Shown: positions 7,730-22,230, counted from the first letter of the stretch. The stretch: DNA of 64,000 nt from Sulfurimicrobium sp031426915 (GCA_031426915.1 JASJPB010000036.1:70046-134045); one strand, 5' to 3'. Notes: generated by a model not told the origin, from the sequence alone. Program-made: numbers and translations.

Positions 7730-9079
7730 GTGAAGAAAGAAATAAAATTATTGGTGGTGTTGGCCGTTTGTGCAATGCCGGGCTTGGCATCGGCCACCAA
7801 TGGCATGAACATGGAGGGCTACGGCCCCGTTGCGCTGGGCATGGGCGGAGCCGCGATGGCATACGACAACGGCACGGCGGCGATGATGAACAATCCGGCC
7901 ACCCTGGGCCTGATGCCGGATAGCCATCGGCTCGACCTGGCACTGGGTTTTCTTGGTCCTGACGTGAATGCGGCGATGGGCGGCATGTCATCTCATTCTT
8001 CAGCGGACGCATTTGGCGGGCCGGCGTTTGGCTGGAGCCGCAGGCATGACAAGTTCACTTTTGGCGTCGGCGTGTTCGGCCAGGGCGGCATGGGCGCGGA
8101 ATACGGCGGCAACAGCTTCATGAGCATGGGAACCGGCCTGACGACACGTAGCGAACTGGGCGTGGGCCGCTTGCTGTTTCCCCTTGCGTACAATGTGACT
8201 CCCGACCTGACCGTGGGTGGCACTTTCGATTTCGTGTGGGCCGGTCTGGATTTGCAGATGGCGATGCGCATGGATCAGATGGCGCCGATGATGGCTCCAG
8301 GTGGCGGCAGTTTTGGCGCCATCAGCGGGTCGCTGGCCGGTGCCCTGGGGGGGATGGGCCTCGCCGGGAGCGACGTGGGTTATTTTAATTTTTCCAACAG
8401 TAATCCCTATTCCGGACGTGCCCACGCAACCGGTTATGCCGGCAAGTTGGGTTTTGTCTACAAGGTGAGCCCGGCGCTCAGCGTGGGCGGCACCTACCAT
8501 AGTGAAACCGCCCTTGACGATCTGGAGGCGAATGGCGCCGAGATGCGTATCGTGCGCCCAGGCATGGGTGATCTCGGTGCGCCCATGAGCGGAAAGCTCA
8601 CGGTCAAGAATTTCCAGTGGCCTGAAACCATCGGCGCCGGCCTGGCATATCAGGCGCATCCCCGGCTCATGGTCGTGGCGGACTACAAACGCATCAACTG
8701 GGCCCGCGCCATGAGGGATTTCAGGATGAGCTTTGTCGATGGCGCCAGCGGCGCGAATCTCGATGTGACGCTGTATCAGAACTGGAAGGATCAGGACGTG
8801 TGGATGGCAGGGTTATCCTACCAGTCAAACGATGCCTTGACCTTGCGCGCCGGCGTTAACCTGGCGAACAACCCGGTGCCGGATTACTACATGCACCCCC
8901 TGTTCCCCGCCACCATCAGGAATCACGTTACAGCCGGACTCGGATATCGCTTCAGCAAGACATCCTCGCTGGATTTTGCCTACAGTTACGCACCCGAGGT
9001 CAGTGTTACCAACGGTTCGGGCGTCGGAATCAGCCACAGCCAGAACAACATGCAATTCATCTATAGCCATGTCTACTGA
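7730..9079 (+). CDS. FadL/OmpP1-family outer-membrane protein, copy 2
   Basis: A 449-residue paralogue of the protein at 5379-6644, starting at GTG. It has a signal peptide ending LASA, then TNGMNMEGYGPVALGMGG and NNPATLGLM. The main difference from copy 1 is an inserted Met/Gly/Ala-rich segment around residues 180-215 (MDQMAPMMAPGGG and following). The C-terminus FIYSHVY ends in an aromatic residue, as in barrels. Both copies share the GRAHATGYAGKLG-type motif and the C-terminal AYSYAPEVSV/FSYVYAPKVTV region, indicating tandem duplication with the small secreted gene between them. Predicted role: outer-membrane passage of a hydrophobic substrate. Confidence 0.85.
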   Translation: MKKEIKLLVVLAVCAMPGLASATNGMNMEGYGPVALGMGGAAMAYDNGTAAMMNNPATLGLMPDSHRLDLALGFLGPDVNAAMGGMSSHSSADAFGGPAFGWSRRHDKFTFGVGVFGQGGMGAEYGGNSFMSMGTGLTTRSELGVGRLLFPLAYNVTPDLTVGGTFDFVWAGLDLQMAMRMDQMAPMMAPGGGSFGAISGSLAGALGGMGLAGSDVGYFNFSNSNPYSGRAHATGYAGKLGFVYKVSPALSVGGTYHSETALDDLEANGAEMRIVRPGMGDLGAPMSGKLTVKNFQWPETIGAGLAYQAHPRLMVVADYKRINWARAMRDFRMSFVDGASGANLDVTLYQNWKDQDVWMAGLSYQSNDALTLRAGVNLANNPVPDYYMHPLFPATIRNHVTAGLGYRFSKTSSLDFAYSYAPEVSVTNGSGVGISHSQNNMQFIYSHVY

Positions 9080-9093
9080 AATAGTAGGACATT

Positions 9094-9130
9094 AAGTAAA
9101 AAAGCCGGCCATGAGCCGGCTTTTTTACTT
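9094..9130. terminator. Bidirectional terminator with a 16-bp perfect stem
   Basis: AAGTAAAAAAGCCGGC (9094-9109) is exactly complementary to 9115-9130 with loop CATGA. The A- and T-tracts serve both strands. It ends the FadL copy 2 transcript. Confidence 0.88.
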
Positions 9131-9201
9131 GCGAGCGATCCAGAGTCTGGCCCGGTGGCATAATGTAAGCAGTTTACCCGCACAAAATAGGGCTGTCGAA
9201 A

Positions 9202-10380
9202 ATGCCTTTCCCGCTCTGGATGAAAAAGAATATTCGTGGCTTGTCGCTGTTCGTCTTGCTGGCGGCTGCCGCATTTGTGGCTGTCTGGCATTTTACCCGC
9301 CCTGAAATCCTGCCCGTTACGGTAGCGAAAGCAGGACGCGGCACGGTCGAGGCCACGGTAGCCAATACCCGCGCCGGCACCGTCAAGGCCTGCCGCCGTG
9401 CCCGCCTGGCGCCCCAGTCCGGTGGGCAGATCGCACATCTGCTGGTGCATGAAGGCGAGCGGGTCGCGGCTGGACAAGTATTGCTGGAACTATGGAACCA
9501 GGATCTGGCGGCGCAGGAAAAGCTGGCCCAAAAGCAGTTGAGTTCCGCCCAGGCCAGGATTAACGAAGCCTGCACCGTGGCCGATCAGTTCCAGAGGGAG
9601 GCCGAACGCTCGCGCCAGCTCAAGGCTCGTGGCTTCATATCCGATGCGCGCCTGGACCAGGCACAATCGGAAGCCAAGGCGCGCCGTGCCGGTTGCGAGG
9701 CGGCCCGTGCCGATGTGGGTCAGGCCAGGGAGCGCATCGCCGTGGCCCGAGCAGGTCTCGACCGAACCCAGTTGCGTGCGCCTTTTGCCGGGATCGTCGC
9801 CGAAGTGACAGGGGAACTGGGCGAATTCACCACGCCATCCCCGCCGGGCATTCCCACCCCTCCCGCCATCGACCTGATCGACGATTCCTGTCTTTACGTC
9901 AGCGCCCCGATCGACGAAGTGGATGCGCCCCAGGTCAAGGTCGGAACGGAGGCCCGCATTACCCTGGATGCCATGGCCGGGCGCCATTTTGCCGGCAAGG
10001 TACGGCGCATCGCGCCCTACGTGCTGGATCTGGAAAAACAGGCACGTACGGTGGAAGTGGAAGTGCAGTTCGACGATCCCGCCGCCGCCAAGGGCTTGCT
10101 GGTGGGGTATAGCGCCGATGTGGAGATTGTCCATAACGCCCGCGCCAATGTAATTCGCATCCCGACCCCGGCCTTGCTGGAAGGCGGCAAGGTGCTGGTA
10201 CTGCGAACCAGTGACGGCGTTCTGGAACAACGCCAGATTCAGACCGGCTTATCCAACTGGGAATATACCGAGGTCAGCGGCGGCCTGCGCGAAGGCGAGC
10301 AAGTCGTCACTTCGCTCGACCGTGCCGGGATCAAGGCCGGCATCCGTGCCACGGTGGAATCCGCTCCAGCAAAACCATGA
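9202..10380 (+). CDS. MacA/HlyD-type periplasmic adaptor of an ABC exporter
   Basis: A 392-residue membrane-fusion protein with one N-terminal transmembrane anchor (about residues 11-33). A lipoyl-like half follows (LAPQSGGQIAHLLVHEGERV), then an alpha-helical hairpin (about 95-190, with QFQREAERSRQLKARGFIS), the second half-lipoyl motif RAPFAGIVAEV, and beta-barrel/proximal domains. An alternative start at 9220 (ATGAAAAAGAAT) is possible. The stop overlaps the next start by 4 bases (ATGA), tying it to the ATPase. The composition of the exporter resembles MacAB, which exports macrolides, lipopeptides or other cell-envelope substrates; the actual substrate is unknown. Confidence 0.85.
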   Translation: MPFPLWMKKNIRGLSLFVLLAAAAFVAVWHFTRPEILPVTVAKAGRGTVEATVANTRAGTVKACRRARLAPQSGGQIAHLLVHEGERVAAGQVLLELWNQDLAAQEKLAQKQLSSAQARINEACTVADQFQREAERSRQLKARGFISDARLDQAQSEAKARRAGCEAARADVGQARERIAVARAGLDRTQLRAPFAGIVAEVTGELGEFTTPSPPGIPTPPAIDLIDDSCLYVSAPIDEVDAPQVKVGTEARITLDAMAGRHFAGKVRRIAPYVLDLEKQARTVEVEVQFDDPAAAKGLLVGYSADVEIVHNARANVIRIPTPALLEGGKVLVLRTSDGVLEQRQIQTGLSNWEYTEVSGGLREGEQVVTSLDRAGIKAGIRATVESAPAKP

Positions 10381-11051
10381 TCCGGCTCGAGGGCATCCAG
10401 CGTATTTTCCAGGTGGGCGAGCAAGCGGTTCACGCCCTCGCCGACGTGGATCTGTCCATCGGCGCCGGGGAATACCTTTCCATCATGGGGCCGTCCGGTT
10501 CCGGAAAATCCACCCTGCTTAACCTGATCGGCTTGCTGGACCGCCCCAGTGCAGGTCTTTACCGGCTCGACGAGCGCGATGTGACAGGCCTCTCGGACGA
10601 AGAGCAGGCTCGGGTGCGCCGCGAAAAAATCGGCTTCGTATTCCAGTTCTTCCACCTCATTCCGCGCCTTTCGGCAGCGGCGAATATCGAGTTGCCACTG
10701 TTGCTGGCCGGGGTGCCGGCCGCTGAGCGCAAGACGCGGGTTTCCCGCCTGATCGAGGATTACGGCCTGGCCGAACGCGCGGACCACCGTCCCGACCAGC
10801 TGTCCGGGGGGCAGCGCCAGCGCGTCGCCATTGCCCGCGCCACGGTGATGCAGCCGAGGGTGATTCTGGCCGACGAACCCACCGGCAACCTCGACCGCGC
10901 CACCGGCCAGGAGGTGATGAGCATCCTGGAAGGCCTCGCTGCCGGAGGCGTGACGCTGATTCTGGTCACCCACGACCCGGAAATCGGCCATCGTGCCAAG
11001 CGCAAATTGCGCATGGTGGACGGCAGGATCGTTGCGGACCAACGCACATGA
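10377..11051 (+). CDS. MacB/LolD-type ABC transporter ATPase
   Basis: A 224-residue nucleotide-binding domain with Walker A GPSGSGKST, signature LSGGQRQRVAIARA, Walker B VILADEPTGNLD and H-loop VTHDP. The length is that of a free-standing ATPase, unlike MacB where it is fused to the permease. It overlaps both neighbours by 4 bases, so the four genes 9202-13460 are probably co-translated. It should power a mechanotransmission-type export complex with the adaptor and the two FtsX-like permeases downstream. Confidence 0.9.
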   Translation: MIRLEGIQRIFQVGEQAVHALADVDLSIGAGEYLSIMGPSGSGKSTLLNLIGLLDRPSAGLYRLDERDVTGLSDEEQARVRREKIGFVFQFFHLIPRLSAAANIELPLLLAGVPAAERKTRVSRLIEDYGLAERADHRPDQLSGGQRQRVAIARATVMQPRVILADEPTGNLDRATGQEVMSILEGLAAGGVTLILVTHDPEIGHRAKRKLRMVDGRIVADQRT

Positions 11052-12253
11052 ACATCGCCGATATGTTGCGCTTCGCCTCCGGCAGCCTGGCCGGGGCGCG
11101 GGCGCGGACCTTGCTGATGATTGCGGCCATGGCCATCGGGGTGGCGGCGGTGGTGGTGCTGACTTCCCTGGGCGAGGGCGCGCGGCGTTATGTGGAGGGA
11201 CAATTTTCCTCTCTCGGCACCCATTTGCTGATCGTTTTTCCCGGTCGTTCCGAAACCACCGGCAATCCCGGCATGCTGCTGGGCGAAACGCCGCGCGACC
11301 TTACCCTCGACGATGCGCTGGTGCTTACCCGGAGCCGCGCCATTCGCCGCATTGCACCGTTGACCGTGGGCTCGGCGCTGGTCACGACGCATCGCCGCAA
11401 CCGGGAAACTCCGGTACTGGGATCGACGGCAGACATGATGGAGATTCGCCACATGCGCATGGGGCAGGGGCATTTCCTGCCCGGCGGCGACCCGCGTCAG
11501 GCAAGCCCGGTATGCGTGCTGGGCGCCAAGGTGAAAAAGGAACTGTTCGGCGCCCAGCCGGCGGTCGGGGAATGGCTGCGCATCGGAGACCGGCGCTTCC
11601 GCGTGGTGGGGGTGCTGGCCGCGCAAGGGCAATCGATGGGCTTCGATACCGACGAGCTGGTGATCGTGCCCGTGGCCTCGGCCCAGATGTTGTTCAACAC
11701 GACCTCCCTGTTCCGCATTCTGATCGAAGCCAGAAGCCGGGAGGACATCGAGCGCGCCAAGAAAGATGCGCAGGACATGCTGGCGCAGCGCCACGAGGGG
11801 GAGCGGGATGTCACGGTGGTGACCCAGGATGCGATTCTTGCCACCTTCGACCGCATCCTGCGCGCGCTGACCCTGGCGGTCGGCGGCATAGCCGCCATCA
11901 GCCTGGCCGTGGCCGGTATTCTGATCATGAACGTGATGTTGATCGCGGTGTCCCAGCGTACCCAGGAAATCGGCCTGCTCAAGGCCATCGGTGCGGCGCC
12001 GGCACAGATCCGTCAGCTTTTTTTCGCCGAGGCGGCAGTGCTGTCCCTGGCCGGTGCGCTAGCGGGACTGATACTGGGTGGGATCGGCAGCTACGTGATC
12101 GGCCTGATTTACCCCGTGCTCCCCACCACCCCGCCCTGGTGGGCGGTAGTGGCGGCCTTCGGCACCGCGCTGTTCACCGGCATCGTGTTCAGCGTGTTGC
12201 CCGCGCGGCGCGCATCGCGACTCGACCCGGTCGAGTCGCTGGCAAGACATTAA
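11048..12253 (+). CDS. FtsX/MacB-type permease, first of two
   Basis: A 401-residue permease with the MacB topology: one N-terminal helix (about 20-42), a large periplasmic MacB_PCD domain (about 45-270), then three C-terminal helices. The conserved loop SQRTQEIGLLKAIGA, typical of FtsX/MacB transmission interfaces, follows helix 2. It ends ARRASRLDPVESLARH, the usual FtsX-family tail. The next gene encodes a paralogue, so the transporter probably uses a permease heterodimer rather than the MacB homodimer. Confidence 0.88.
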   Translation: MNIADMLRFASGSLAGARARTLLMIAAMAIGVAAVVVLTSLGEGARRYVEGQFSSLGTHLLIVFPGRSETTGNPGMLLGETPRDLTLDDALVLTRSRAIRRIAPLTVGSALVTTHRRNRETPVLGSTADMMEIRHMRMGQGHFLPGGDPRQASPVCVLGAKVKKELFGAQPAVGEWLRIGDRRFRVVGVLAAQGQSMGFDTDELVIVPVASAQMLFNTTSLFRILIEARSREDIERAKKDAQDMLAQRHEGERDVTVVTQDAILATFDRILRALTLAVGGIAAISLAVAGILIMNVMLIAVSQRTQEIGLLKAIGAAPAQIRQLFFAEAAVLSLAGALAGLILGGIGSYVIGLIYPVLPTTPPWWAVVAAFGTALFTGIVFSVLPARRASRLDPVESLARH

Positions 12254-12257
12254 CGCC

Positions 12258-13460
12258 ATGTTGATCCGCGACTTCCTCCCCTTCACCGCCAGCTCCATCA
12301 TCGCGCACCGCCTGCGCAGCTTCCTCACCGCGCTGGGCATTGCGGTCGGCATCGCGGCGGTGATTCTGCTCACTTCCATCGGCGAGGGCATCCATCAATT
12401 CGTCCTGTCAGAATTCACCCAGTTCGGCACCAATCTGATCAGCGTCGCGCCAGGCAAGTCTTCCACGCGTGGCGGGCCTTCTGCCGGCATCATCAGTTCG
12501 GTGCGGCCCCTCAGCATCGAGGACGCAGAGGCGCTGCGGCGCATACCTCATGTCGAGCATGTCGATCCCAGCGCCCAGGGCAACGCCGACGTCGAGGCCG
12601 GAGGCAAGTCGCGGCGCGTGACGGTGTACGGTGTCGGCCACGAAATGGACGAAACCTTCCGCATGAAGGTGCAGACCGGCAACTTCCTGCCCGCCGATGA
12701 TCCTCGCGCGGCAAGGGCTTTCGTGGTGCTGGGGGCGAAAGTGAAGCAGGAACTGTTCGGGGTGGCCAACCCCCTCGGCAGCCGCATTCGCATCGGCAGC
12801 GAGCGCTATCGCGTGATCGGCGTGATGGAAGCCAAGGGACAGGTGCTGGGTTTCGACCTGGACGATACGGTGTATATCCCCGTTTCCCGTGCGCTGGAGT
12901 TGTTCAATCGAGCCGGCTTGATGGAAATACACGTCACCTATCAAAGCAATGCCCCTCTGGACACGGTGGTGGAAGGGATAAAAAAGCTACTGCTGGCACG
13001 CCACGGACGCGAGGATTTCACCATCACGCCGCAACAGAAGATGCTGGAAGTGATGGGCTCGGTGCTGGATGTGCTGACCTTCGCCGTCGGCGCCCTGGGA
13101 GGCATTTCCCTGCTGGTGGGCGGAGTGGGCATACTCACCATCATGACCATGGCGGTGACCGAACGTACCGGCGAAATCGGCCTGCTGCGTTCCCTCGGCG
13201 CCAAGCGCAGCCAGATTCTCGCCCTGTTCTTGGGTGAGGCCGCCCTGCTCGCAGCCGTGGGCGGGGCGGCGGGTCTGGCGCTGGGGGTTGGTCTGGCGCA
13301 GTTGCTGCATGCTGCGTTCGCGGCCCTGCCGGTACACACGCCCTGGTCCTATGCCCTGCTGGCCGAGGGGGTCGCGGTGACGATAGGTCTCGTGGCCGGG
13401 GTGCTGCCCGCACGCCGGGCAGCGATGCTTGATCCGGTGGAAGCGTTGCGGGCGGAGTAA
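12258..13460 (+). CDS. FtsX/MacB-type permease, second of two
   Basis: A 400-residue paralogue of the preceding gene, 4 bases downstream, with the same plan: N-terminal helix, MacB_PCD periplasmic domain, then three helices with TERTGEIGLLRSLGAKRSQI. The tail is ARRAAMLDPVEALRAE. Shared motifs such as VLGAKVKQELFG/VLGAKVKKELFG show that the two permeases arose by duplication. It is the last gene of the exporter operon; a weak hairpin (CCCGTT/AACGGG, 13480-13497) follows. No outer-membrane factor is encoded in the operon. Confidence 0.88.
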   Translation: MLIRDFLPFTASSIIAHRLRSFLTALGIAVGIAAVILLTSIGEGIHQFVLSEFTQFGTNLISVAPGKSSTRGGPSAGIISSVRPLSIEDAEALRRIPHVEHVDPSAQGNADVEAGGKSRRVTVYGVGHEMDETFRMKVQTGNFLPADDPRAARAFVVLGAKVKQELFGVANPLGSRIRIGSERYRVIGVMEAKGQVLGFDLDDTVYIPVSRALELFNRAGLMEIHVTYQSNAPLDTVVEGIKKLLLARHGREDFTITPQQKMLEVMGSVLDVLTFAVGALGGISLLVGGVGILTIMTMAVTERTGEIGLLRSLGAKRSQILALFLGEAALLAAVGGAAGLALGVGLAQLLHAAFAALPVHTPWSYALLAEGVAVTIGLVAGVLPARRAAMLDPVEALRAE

Positions 13461-13593
13461 ATTCACAGCCCATTCTTTCCCGTTACGGCAAACGGGCGCT
13501 GGTTGTGACCGGGGGGCTTCCATTTACCCTCCGGATCGAGCGCAAGCCTGCACGGACAGTGCTTCGGCTTGGCTCATATTCCAGATGTGGAAG

Positions 13594-14175
13594 CTACATG
13601 CAGAAACGTGGTTTTTGCATGTTGGAAATACACAAAGCAGGATTCATCGATATGGGTGTTCCGGGGTTGATCATATCCAACACCGTGAACTGGCGCACGC
13701 GGTCCATGCGGACGCCCTCGCCAACGCGGCCGTAGCCGAGATAAATGGTTGCGCCGTTCAATGCGGCCTGCACCGCCGGATCGTTCACGTCCATGCCGCG
13801 CAGGATTGCGAACTGCGCGTGAGTGCAGGGCGTGGCTGCTGTGCACTCGGCCATGCGCACGGCCGGCGTCAGGGTTTGCTGGTCCCATGCGCGCCATCCG
13901 CCATCCGCCGTGAAAATGAACATGCCGCCGAGCCCCGGCACATTCGCCACCACGTAGCCGTCGAGCGGCATGCCGCCCATCGCGTCCTCGGCGAACGGGA
14001 ACATGTCGACGTAGATGTCGGCGCGGCTGCCGCCCATGCCCATGCTTACGGAACTGTCATTCTGGAAGCCCATGTAGCCAAAACCGGGGCTGGTCATCAT
14101 GGCGGGCGCGGCGTTCGCCGAGGCGGCAAGCGAAAGCAGCAAGGCGGGTATCAAATTGCATATCGATTTCATCAT
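13594..14175 (-). CDS. Secreted protein of unknown function beside copA
   Basis: A 193-residue protein with a signal peptide (MMKSICNLIPALLLSLAASANA) and a strong ribosome site AAAGGAG. The mature part is rich in Gly and Met early on (GFGYMGF, SVSMGMGGSRAD) and has four later cysteines (CTAATPC, then CISN and a final CM), which could form disulfides. No family is recognised. It lies 90 bases downstream of copA on the same strand, so it may belong to the metal-resistance unit; methionine content fits that but does not prove it. Confidence 0.65.
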   Translation of the reverse strand: MMKSICNLIPALLLSLAASANAAPAMMTSPGFGYMGFQNDSSVSMGMGGSRADIYVDMFPFAEDAMGGMPLDGYVVANVPGLGGMFIFTADGGWRAWDQQTLTPAVRMAECTAATPCTHAQFAILRGMDVNDPAVQAALNGATIYLGYGRVGEGVRMDRVRQFTVLDMINPGTPISMNPALCISNMQKPRFCM

Positions 14176-14265
14176 TTGGAACTCCTTTGGATGCTTGGTT
14201 TTGGTACTCGGGCGCTTTCAAGAAAGCATTTGCGGTGAAATGTGGATTTCGGGTTGCATTCGGCC

Positions 14266-16461
<2,196 letters not shown>

Positions 16462-16516
16462 TGGAAGTATCGTGCCGCCGGGGCGGCGATACGAGTAAGG
16501 CCGCCCCCCGTTTCGG

Positions 16517-17053
16517 TCATTTCATAGGCATGGATGGCGGCCCTTCCTGGCGGCGCATCATCTGCTCCATCATCATCTGCATCATGTCCATGCGCTTTTC
16601 CATCTGCTGCACGCGGTCCGGCGCCTCGGCGGGCGCGGCACCACCACCCATGCCGCCCTTGCCCATCATTCCGCCGCCCATCATGCCGCCTCCCATCATT
16701 CCCCCGCCCATCATGCCGCCTCCCATCATCCCACCGCCCATCATGCCGCCTTCCATCATGGGACAGCCCACCATGCCGGCCCGCATGCCTTGCATCAGCT
16801 TCATGTTCTCCTGCATGGTGCGCATGTGTTCGGCCATCGCCTTCTGCCGTTCCTCGTCGGTCTTGGCCTTGGCGATGCGCTCCAGTTGGCCCTGCATTTT
16901 CTTCACGTTGTCCTGCATCTTCGGGACGGCGGTTTTCGCCGCCGTATCGGCTTTCTTCTCCTGCACCTGCTCGGGATGGTGGGCGTCGTCGGCGAAAGCC
17001 GGGTAGGCCAGGCCGAGGGATGCCGCGAGGGCGGTGACAATCAGCTTGTTCAT
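16517..17053 (-). CDS. Secreted methionine/glycine-repeat protein, probably metal binding
   Basis: A 178-residue protein with a signal peptide ending AYPAFA and ribosome site AAGGAG. The first half is a charged helix (KMQDNVKKMQGQLERI and on). The middle, about residues 100-130, is a run of MMGGG units (six in tandem; DNA period 15 bases at about 16660-16760), and the tail is also Met-rich (MEKRMDMMQMMMEQMM). Thioether-rich periplasmic proteins are known copper(I)/silver(I) chelators, so a metal-sponge or chaperone role is likely from composition and position between copA and the efflux pump. No named family is recognised. Confidence 0.7.
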   Translation of the reverse strand: MNKLIVTALAASLGLAYPAFADDAHHPEQVQEKKADTAAKTAVPKMQDNVKKMQGQLERIAKAKTDEERQKAMAEHMRTMQENMKLMQGMRAGMVGCPMMEGGMMGGGMMGGGMMGGGMMGGGMMGGGMMGKGGMGGGAAPAEAPDRVQQMEKRMDMMQMMMEQMMRRQEGPPSMPMK

Positions 17054-17140
17054 GATGAATCTCCTTGTGTCTGTCGTTGCCCGCCCCTCGGCAACAGGAT
17101 TGGGATGGGGCTTTATCGTTTCAATCTCTTAAAGGCGCTT

Positions 17141-17277
17141 GAACCGCAAAGGCGCAAAGGCGCAAAGATGCGAAGCAAGAAAATGCATTCAGGAACCCCG
17201 CTGTCCACCCGACAAGTGGGGCACAGTCGGATGCATTGCCCTGCCTAACTTTGCGCCTCCGCGCCTTTGCGGTTGAA
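17141..17277. repeat. Palindromic intergenic element, copy 1
   Basis: GAACCGCAAAGGCGCAAAGG at 17141 onward (continuing with another GCGCAAAG) faces an inverted version at 17249-17277 that starts CTTTGCGCC and ends GCGGTTGAA. The arms can fold into a long stem around an 80-base centre. The same pair recurs at 20934-21056 in the same operon. It fills most of the 242-base gap between the genes at 16517 and 17296. Confidence 0.7.
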
Positions 17278-17295
17278 GTCGTGCGCTCTTCCGCC

Positions 17296-17730
17296 TCAGT
17301 GACCGTGCGACGCCTGGGCGAGCGGCGTGAAGCGCGCCTGCTCGGCCTGCTTGCCGGGCAGGGTGATGGACACCACCGCCTTCAGGCCCGGAGTCGCGGC
17401 GTATTTCGCGTAGCCCTTCATGCGGTTGTCGCCGTCCGGCTTGAGCGTGGCCTGGGCTTTCAGCTTGCCCGCCAGGAGCGTGGCGCTGCCGCCGGCGCCG
17501 GCGGTCGGCACCTTGCTGCCGTCGTGTCCGGTGACGTACACGATGACCGGGTTTTCGCGCGCTTCCTGGCCGTCCCTGGCGACCACCAGTTCGTAGTGGT
17601 AAATCCCCGCCATGCGTAGTTGCCCGCCGTTGGGCGCCTTTTGCGTGTCGAGGTAGGCGTCGTCGTGGGCCAGCACGGCCGGGCTGGCGAGCAGGCCGGC
17701 AAGCAGGGCCAGGGTGGTTGCGGTCTTCAT
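17296..17730 (-). CDS. Small secreted protein of the metal-efflux operon
   Basis: A 144-residue protein with a signal peptide (ending ASPAVLA) and ribosome site AAGGAGAAAA. The mature part begins HDDAYLDTQKAPNGGQLRMAG and reads as an all-beta domain without cysteine; it ends with His residues (QASHGH). Proteins of this general look often accompany RND heavy-metal pumps, but I cannot name the family. It lies 26 bases downstream of the RND pump gene and is probably translated from the same transcript. Confidence 0.7.
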   Translation of the reverse strand: MKTATTLALLAGLLASPAVLAHDDAYLDTQKAPNGGQLRMAGIYHYELVVARDGQEARENPVIVYVTGHDGSKVPTAGAGGSATLLAGKLKAQATLKPDGDNRMKGYAKYAATPGLKAVVSITLPGKQAEQARFTPLAQASHGH

Positions 17731-17755
17731 GGTTTTCTCCTTGGTTGGAACAGTG

Positions 17756-20917
<3,162 letters not shown>

Positions 20918-20933
20918 TTCAACCTCGGTTCAT

Positions 20934-21056
20934 AACCGCAAAGGCGCGAAGGCGCAAAGAAACCAGAATCAAGCAATTCGGCAATCTCCCGCTTGGCGCG
21001 GACAGAATCCGCAACCGCTCATTTTTTCTTTGCGCCTCTGCGCCTTTGCGGTTCAA
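20934..21056. repeat. Palindromic intergenic element, copy 2
   Basis: AACCGCAAAGGCGCGAAGGC at 20934 onward faces an inverted copy at 21028-21056 (starting CTTTGCGCC, ending GCGGTTCAA). It is the second copy of the element at 17141-17277 and occupies the gap between the adaptor and pump genes. The centre of about 70 bases shows no coding sense. Confidence 0.7.
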
Positions 21057-21087
21057 ATGCATTTTCAGGTTCATTCGTCTTCTCGTC

Positions 21088-22230
21088 TCAACGCACCTGC
21101 GCCAGCAGCGTGGCGCCCTCGGTCACGACCCGCTCGCCGCCCGCGATGCCCGAGGTGAGCGCGACGCTCACCGCGTCGAGCGATTGGAAGCCGACCCTGC
21201 GCGGTGCGAAGCGTTCCGCCTCGACGTGCACCCAGACCACCGTCTCGCCGGCGCCGTTTTTCACCAAGGCGGACCGCGGCAGCGCCGCGCCCTTGATGGC
21301 GCGGGTGGTCTTGGCGATCACCTTGAGCGGCTGGCCGACCGCCAGCGCCGCGCTTGCCGACTCGACGCGGAACAGCAGCGGCAAGGCCTGCTCGCGCAAC
21401 TGCCTGCCGCCGCCGACAAAGCGCAGTTGCAGCGTGGCGCCGGTCAGCACCGCGCTCGCCGCGCCGATGCCGTCCACCAGTGCCGGTTCGTAGGCCAGCG
21501 CCTCGACCGCTAGGCGCGCCGGATCGACCACCTCGAACAGGATTTCGCGCGCCTCCACCACCTGCCCCGCCACCGCGTGGGCCGCGCTGATCACGCCCGA
21601 CACCGGCGAACGCAAGGCTTCCGCCGCGCCGATGCTGGCGCTCACGGCGGCGCGGCGCTTGCGCAGCGCCTCCAGTTCGAGGCGCGCCGCCTCGATCTCC
21701 TTGCGCGGCACCGCGCCTTCGAGCTGCTCATAGCGTCGCGCCTTGCGCTCGGCGATGGCGGCCTGGGCTTCCAGCTCGGCCAGCAGCGCCTGCTGGTTGC
21801 CGCGCTCGATGCTGCTCGCGACCGGCCGCAGCCAGGCGAGCACCTGCCCTTTTGCCACCTTCTGCCCCAGCACCGGCAAGCCCCGCGCGCCGACCTCGAC
21901 ACGGCCCGGCTGGCTCGCCTGGACGCGGCCGCCGGCGTTTGGATCGGCGATCACCTTGCCGTTGAACTCGACCGTGGCGGCAAGATCCCCGACCGCCGCC
22001 GGCACCGTGCGCAGGCCGAGTTGGCGCTGCACCGCCTTGGGCACGAACAGGCTGCCGTCGGCGAGCCGCACGGCGGCGACCGCCTCGGCCGGCATGCCGA
22101 CGGGGGCGGGCGCCGTCACGGCGGATTTCTGCTCCTGGCCATGGTCCTCGTCGCCGTGCGCCATGGCGCCTCCGGCGGAGAGCCCGAGCAATGTGGTCGC
22201 CAGGAGGGCGGAGAGATGCGCTAGTTTCAT
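21088..22230 (-). CDS. RND efflux periplasmic adaptor (CusB-like)
   Basis: A 380-residue membrane-fusion protein. The start MKLAHLSALLATTLLG (22230) is preferred over an upstream in-frame ATG because it gives a signal peptide, has GAAGGAT upstream and overlaps the previous stop by 4 bases. The mature N-terminus is His/Asp-rich (HGDEDHG). Lipoyl motif GRVEVGARGLPVLGQKVAKG, a coiled hairpin (about 130-200) and RSPVSGVISAAHAVAGQVV follow. It bridges the RND pump and the outer-membrane factor. It lacks the Met-rich N-terminal site of E. coli CusB in what I can see. Confidence 0.85.
   Translation of the reverse strand: MKLAHLSALLATTLLGLSAGGAMAHGDEDHGQEQKSAVTAPAPVGMPAEAVAAVRLADGSLFVPKAVQRQLGLRTVPAAVGDLAATVEFNGKVIADPNAGGRVQASQPGRVEVGARGLPVLGQKVAKGQVLAWLRPVASSIERGNQQALLAELEAQAAIAERKARRYEQLEGAVPRKEIEAARLELEALRKRRAAVSASIGAAEALRSPVSGVISAAHAVAGQVVEAREILFEVVDPARLAVEALAYEPALVDGIGAASAVLTGATLQLRFVGGGRQLREQALPLLFRVESASAALAVGQPLKVIAKTTRAIKGAALPRSALVKNGAGETVVWVHVEAERFAPRRVGFQSLDAVSVALTSGIAGGERVVTEGATLLAQVR

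Noticed and set aside
16660..16760. Tandem 15-base repeats that might suggest a CRISPR or minisatellite
   Set aside because: There are no spacers, and the repeats stay in frame and encode MMGGG units of a secreted protein.
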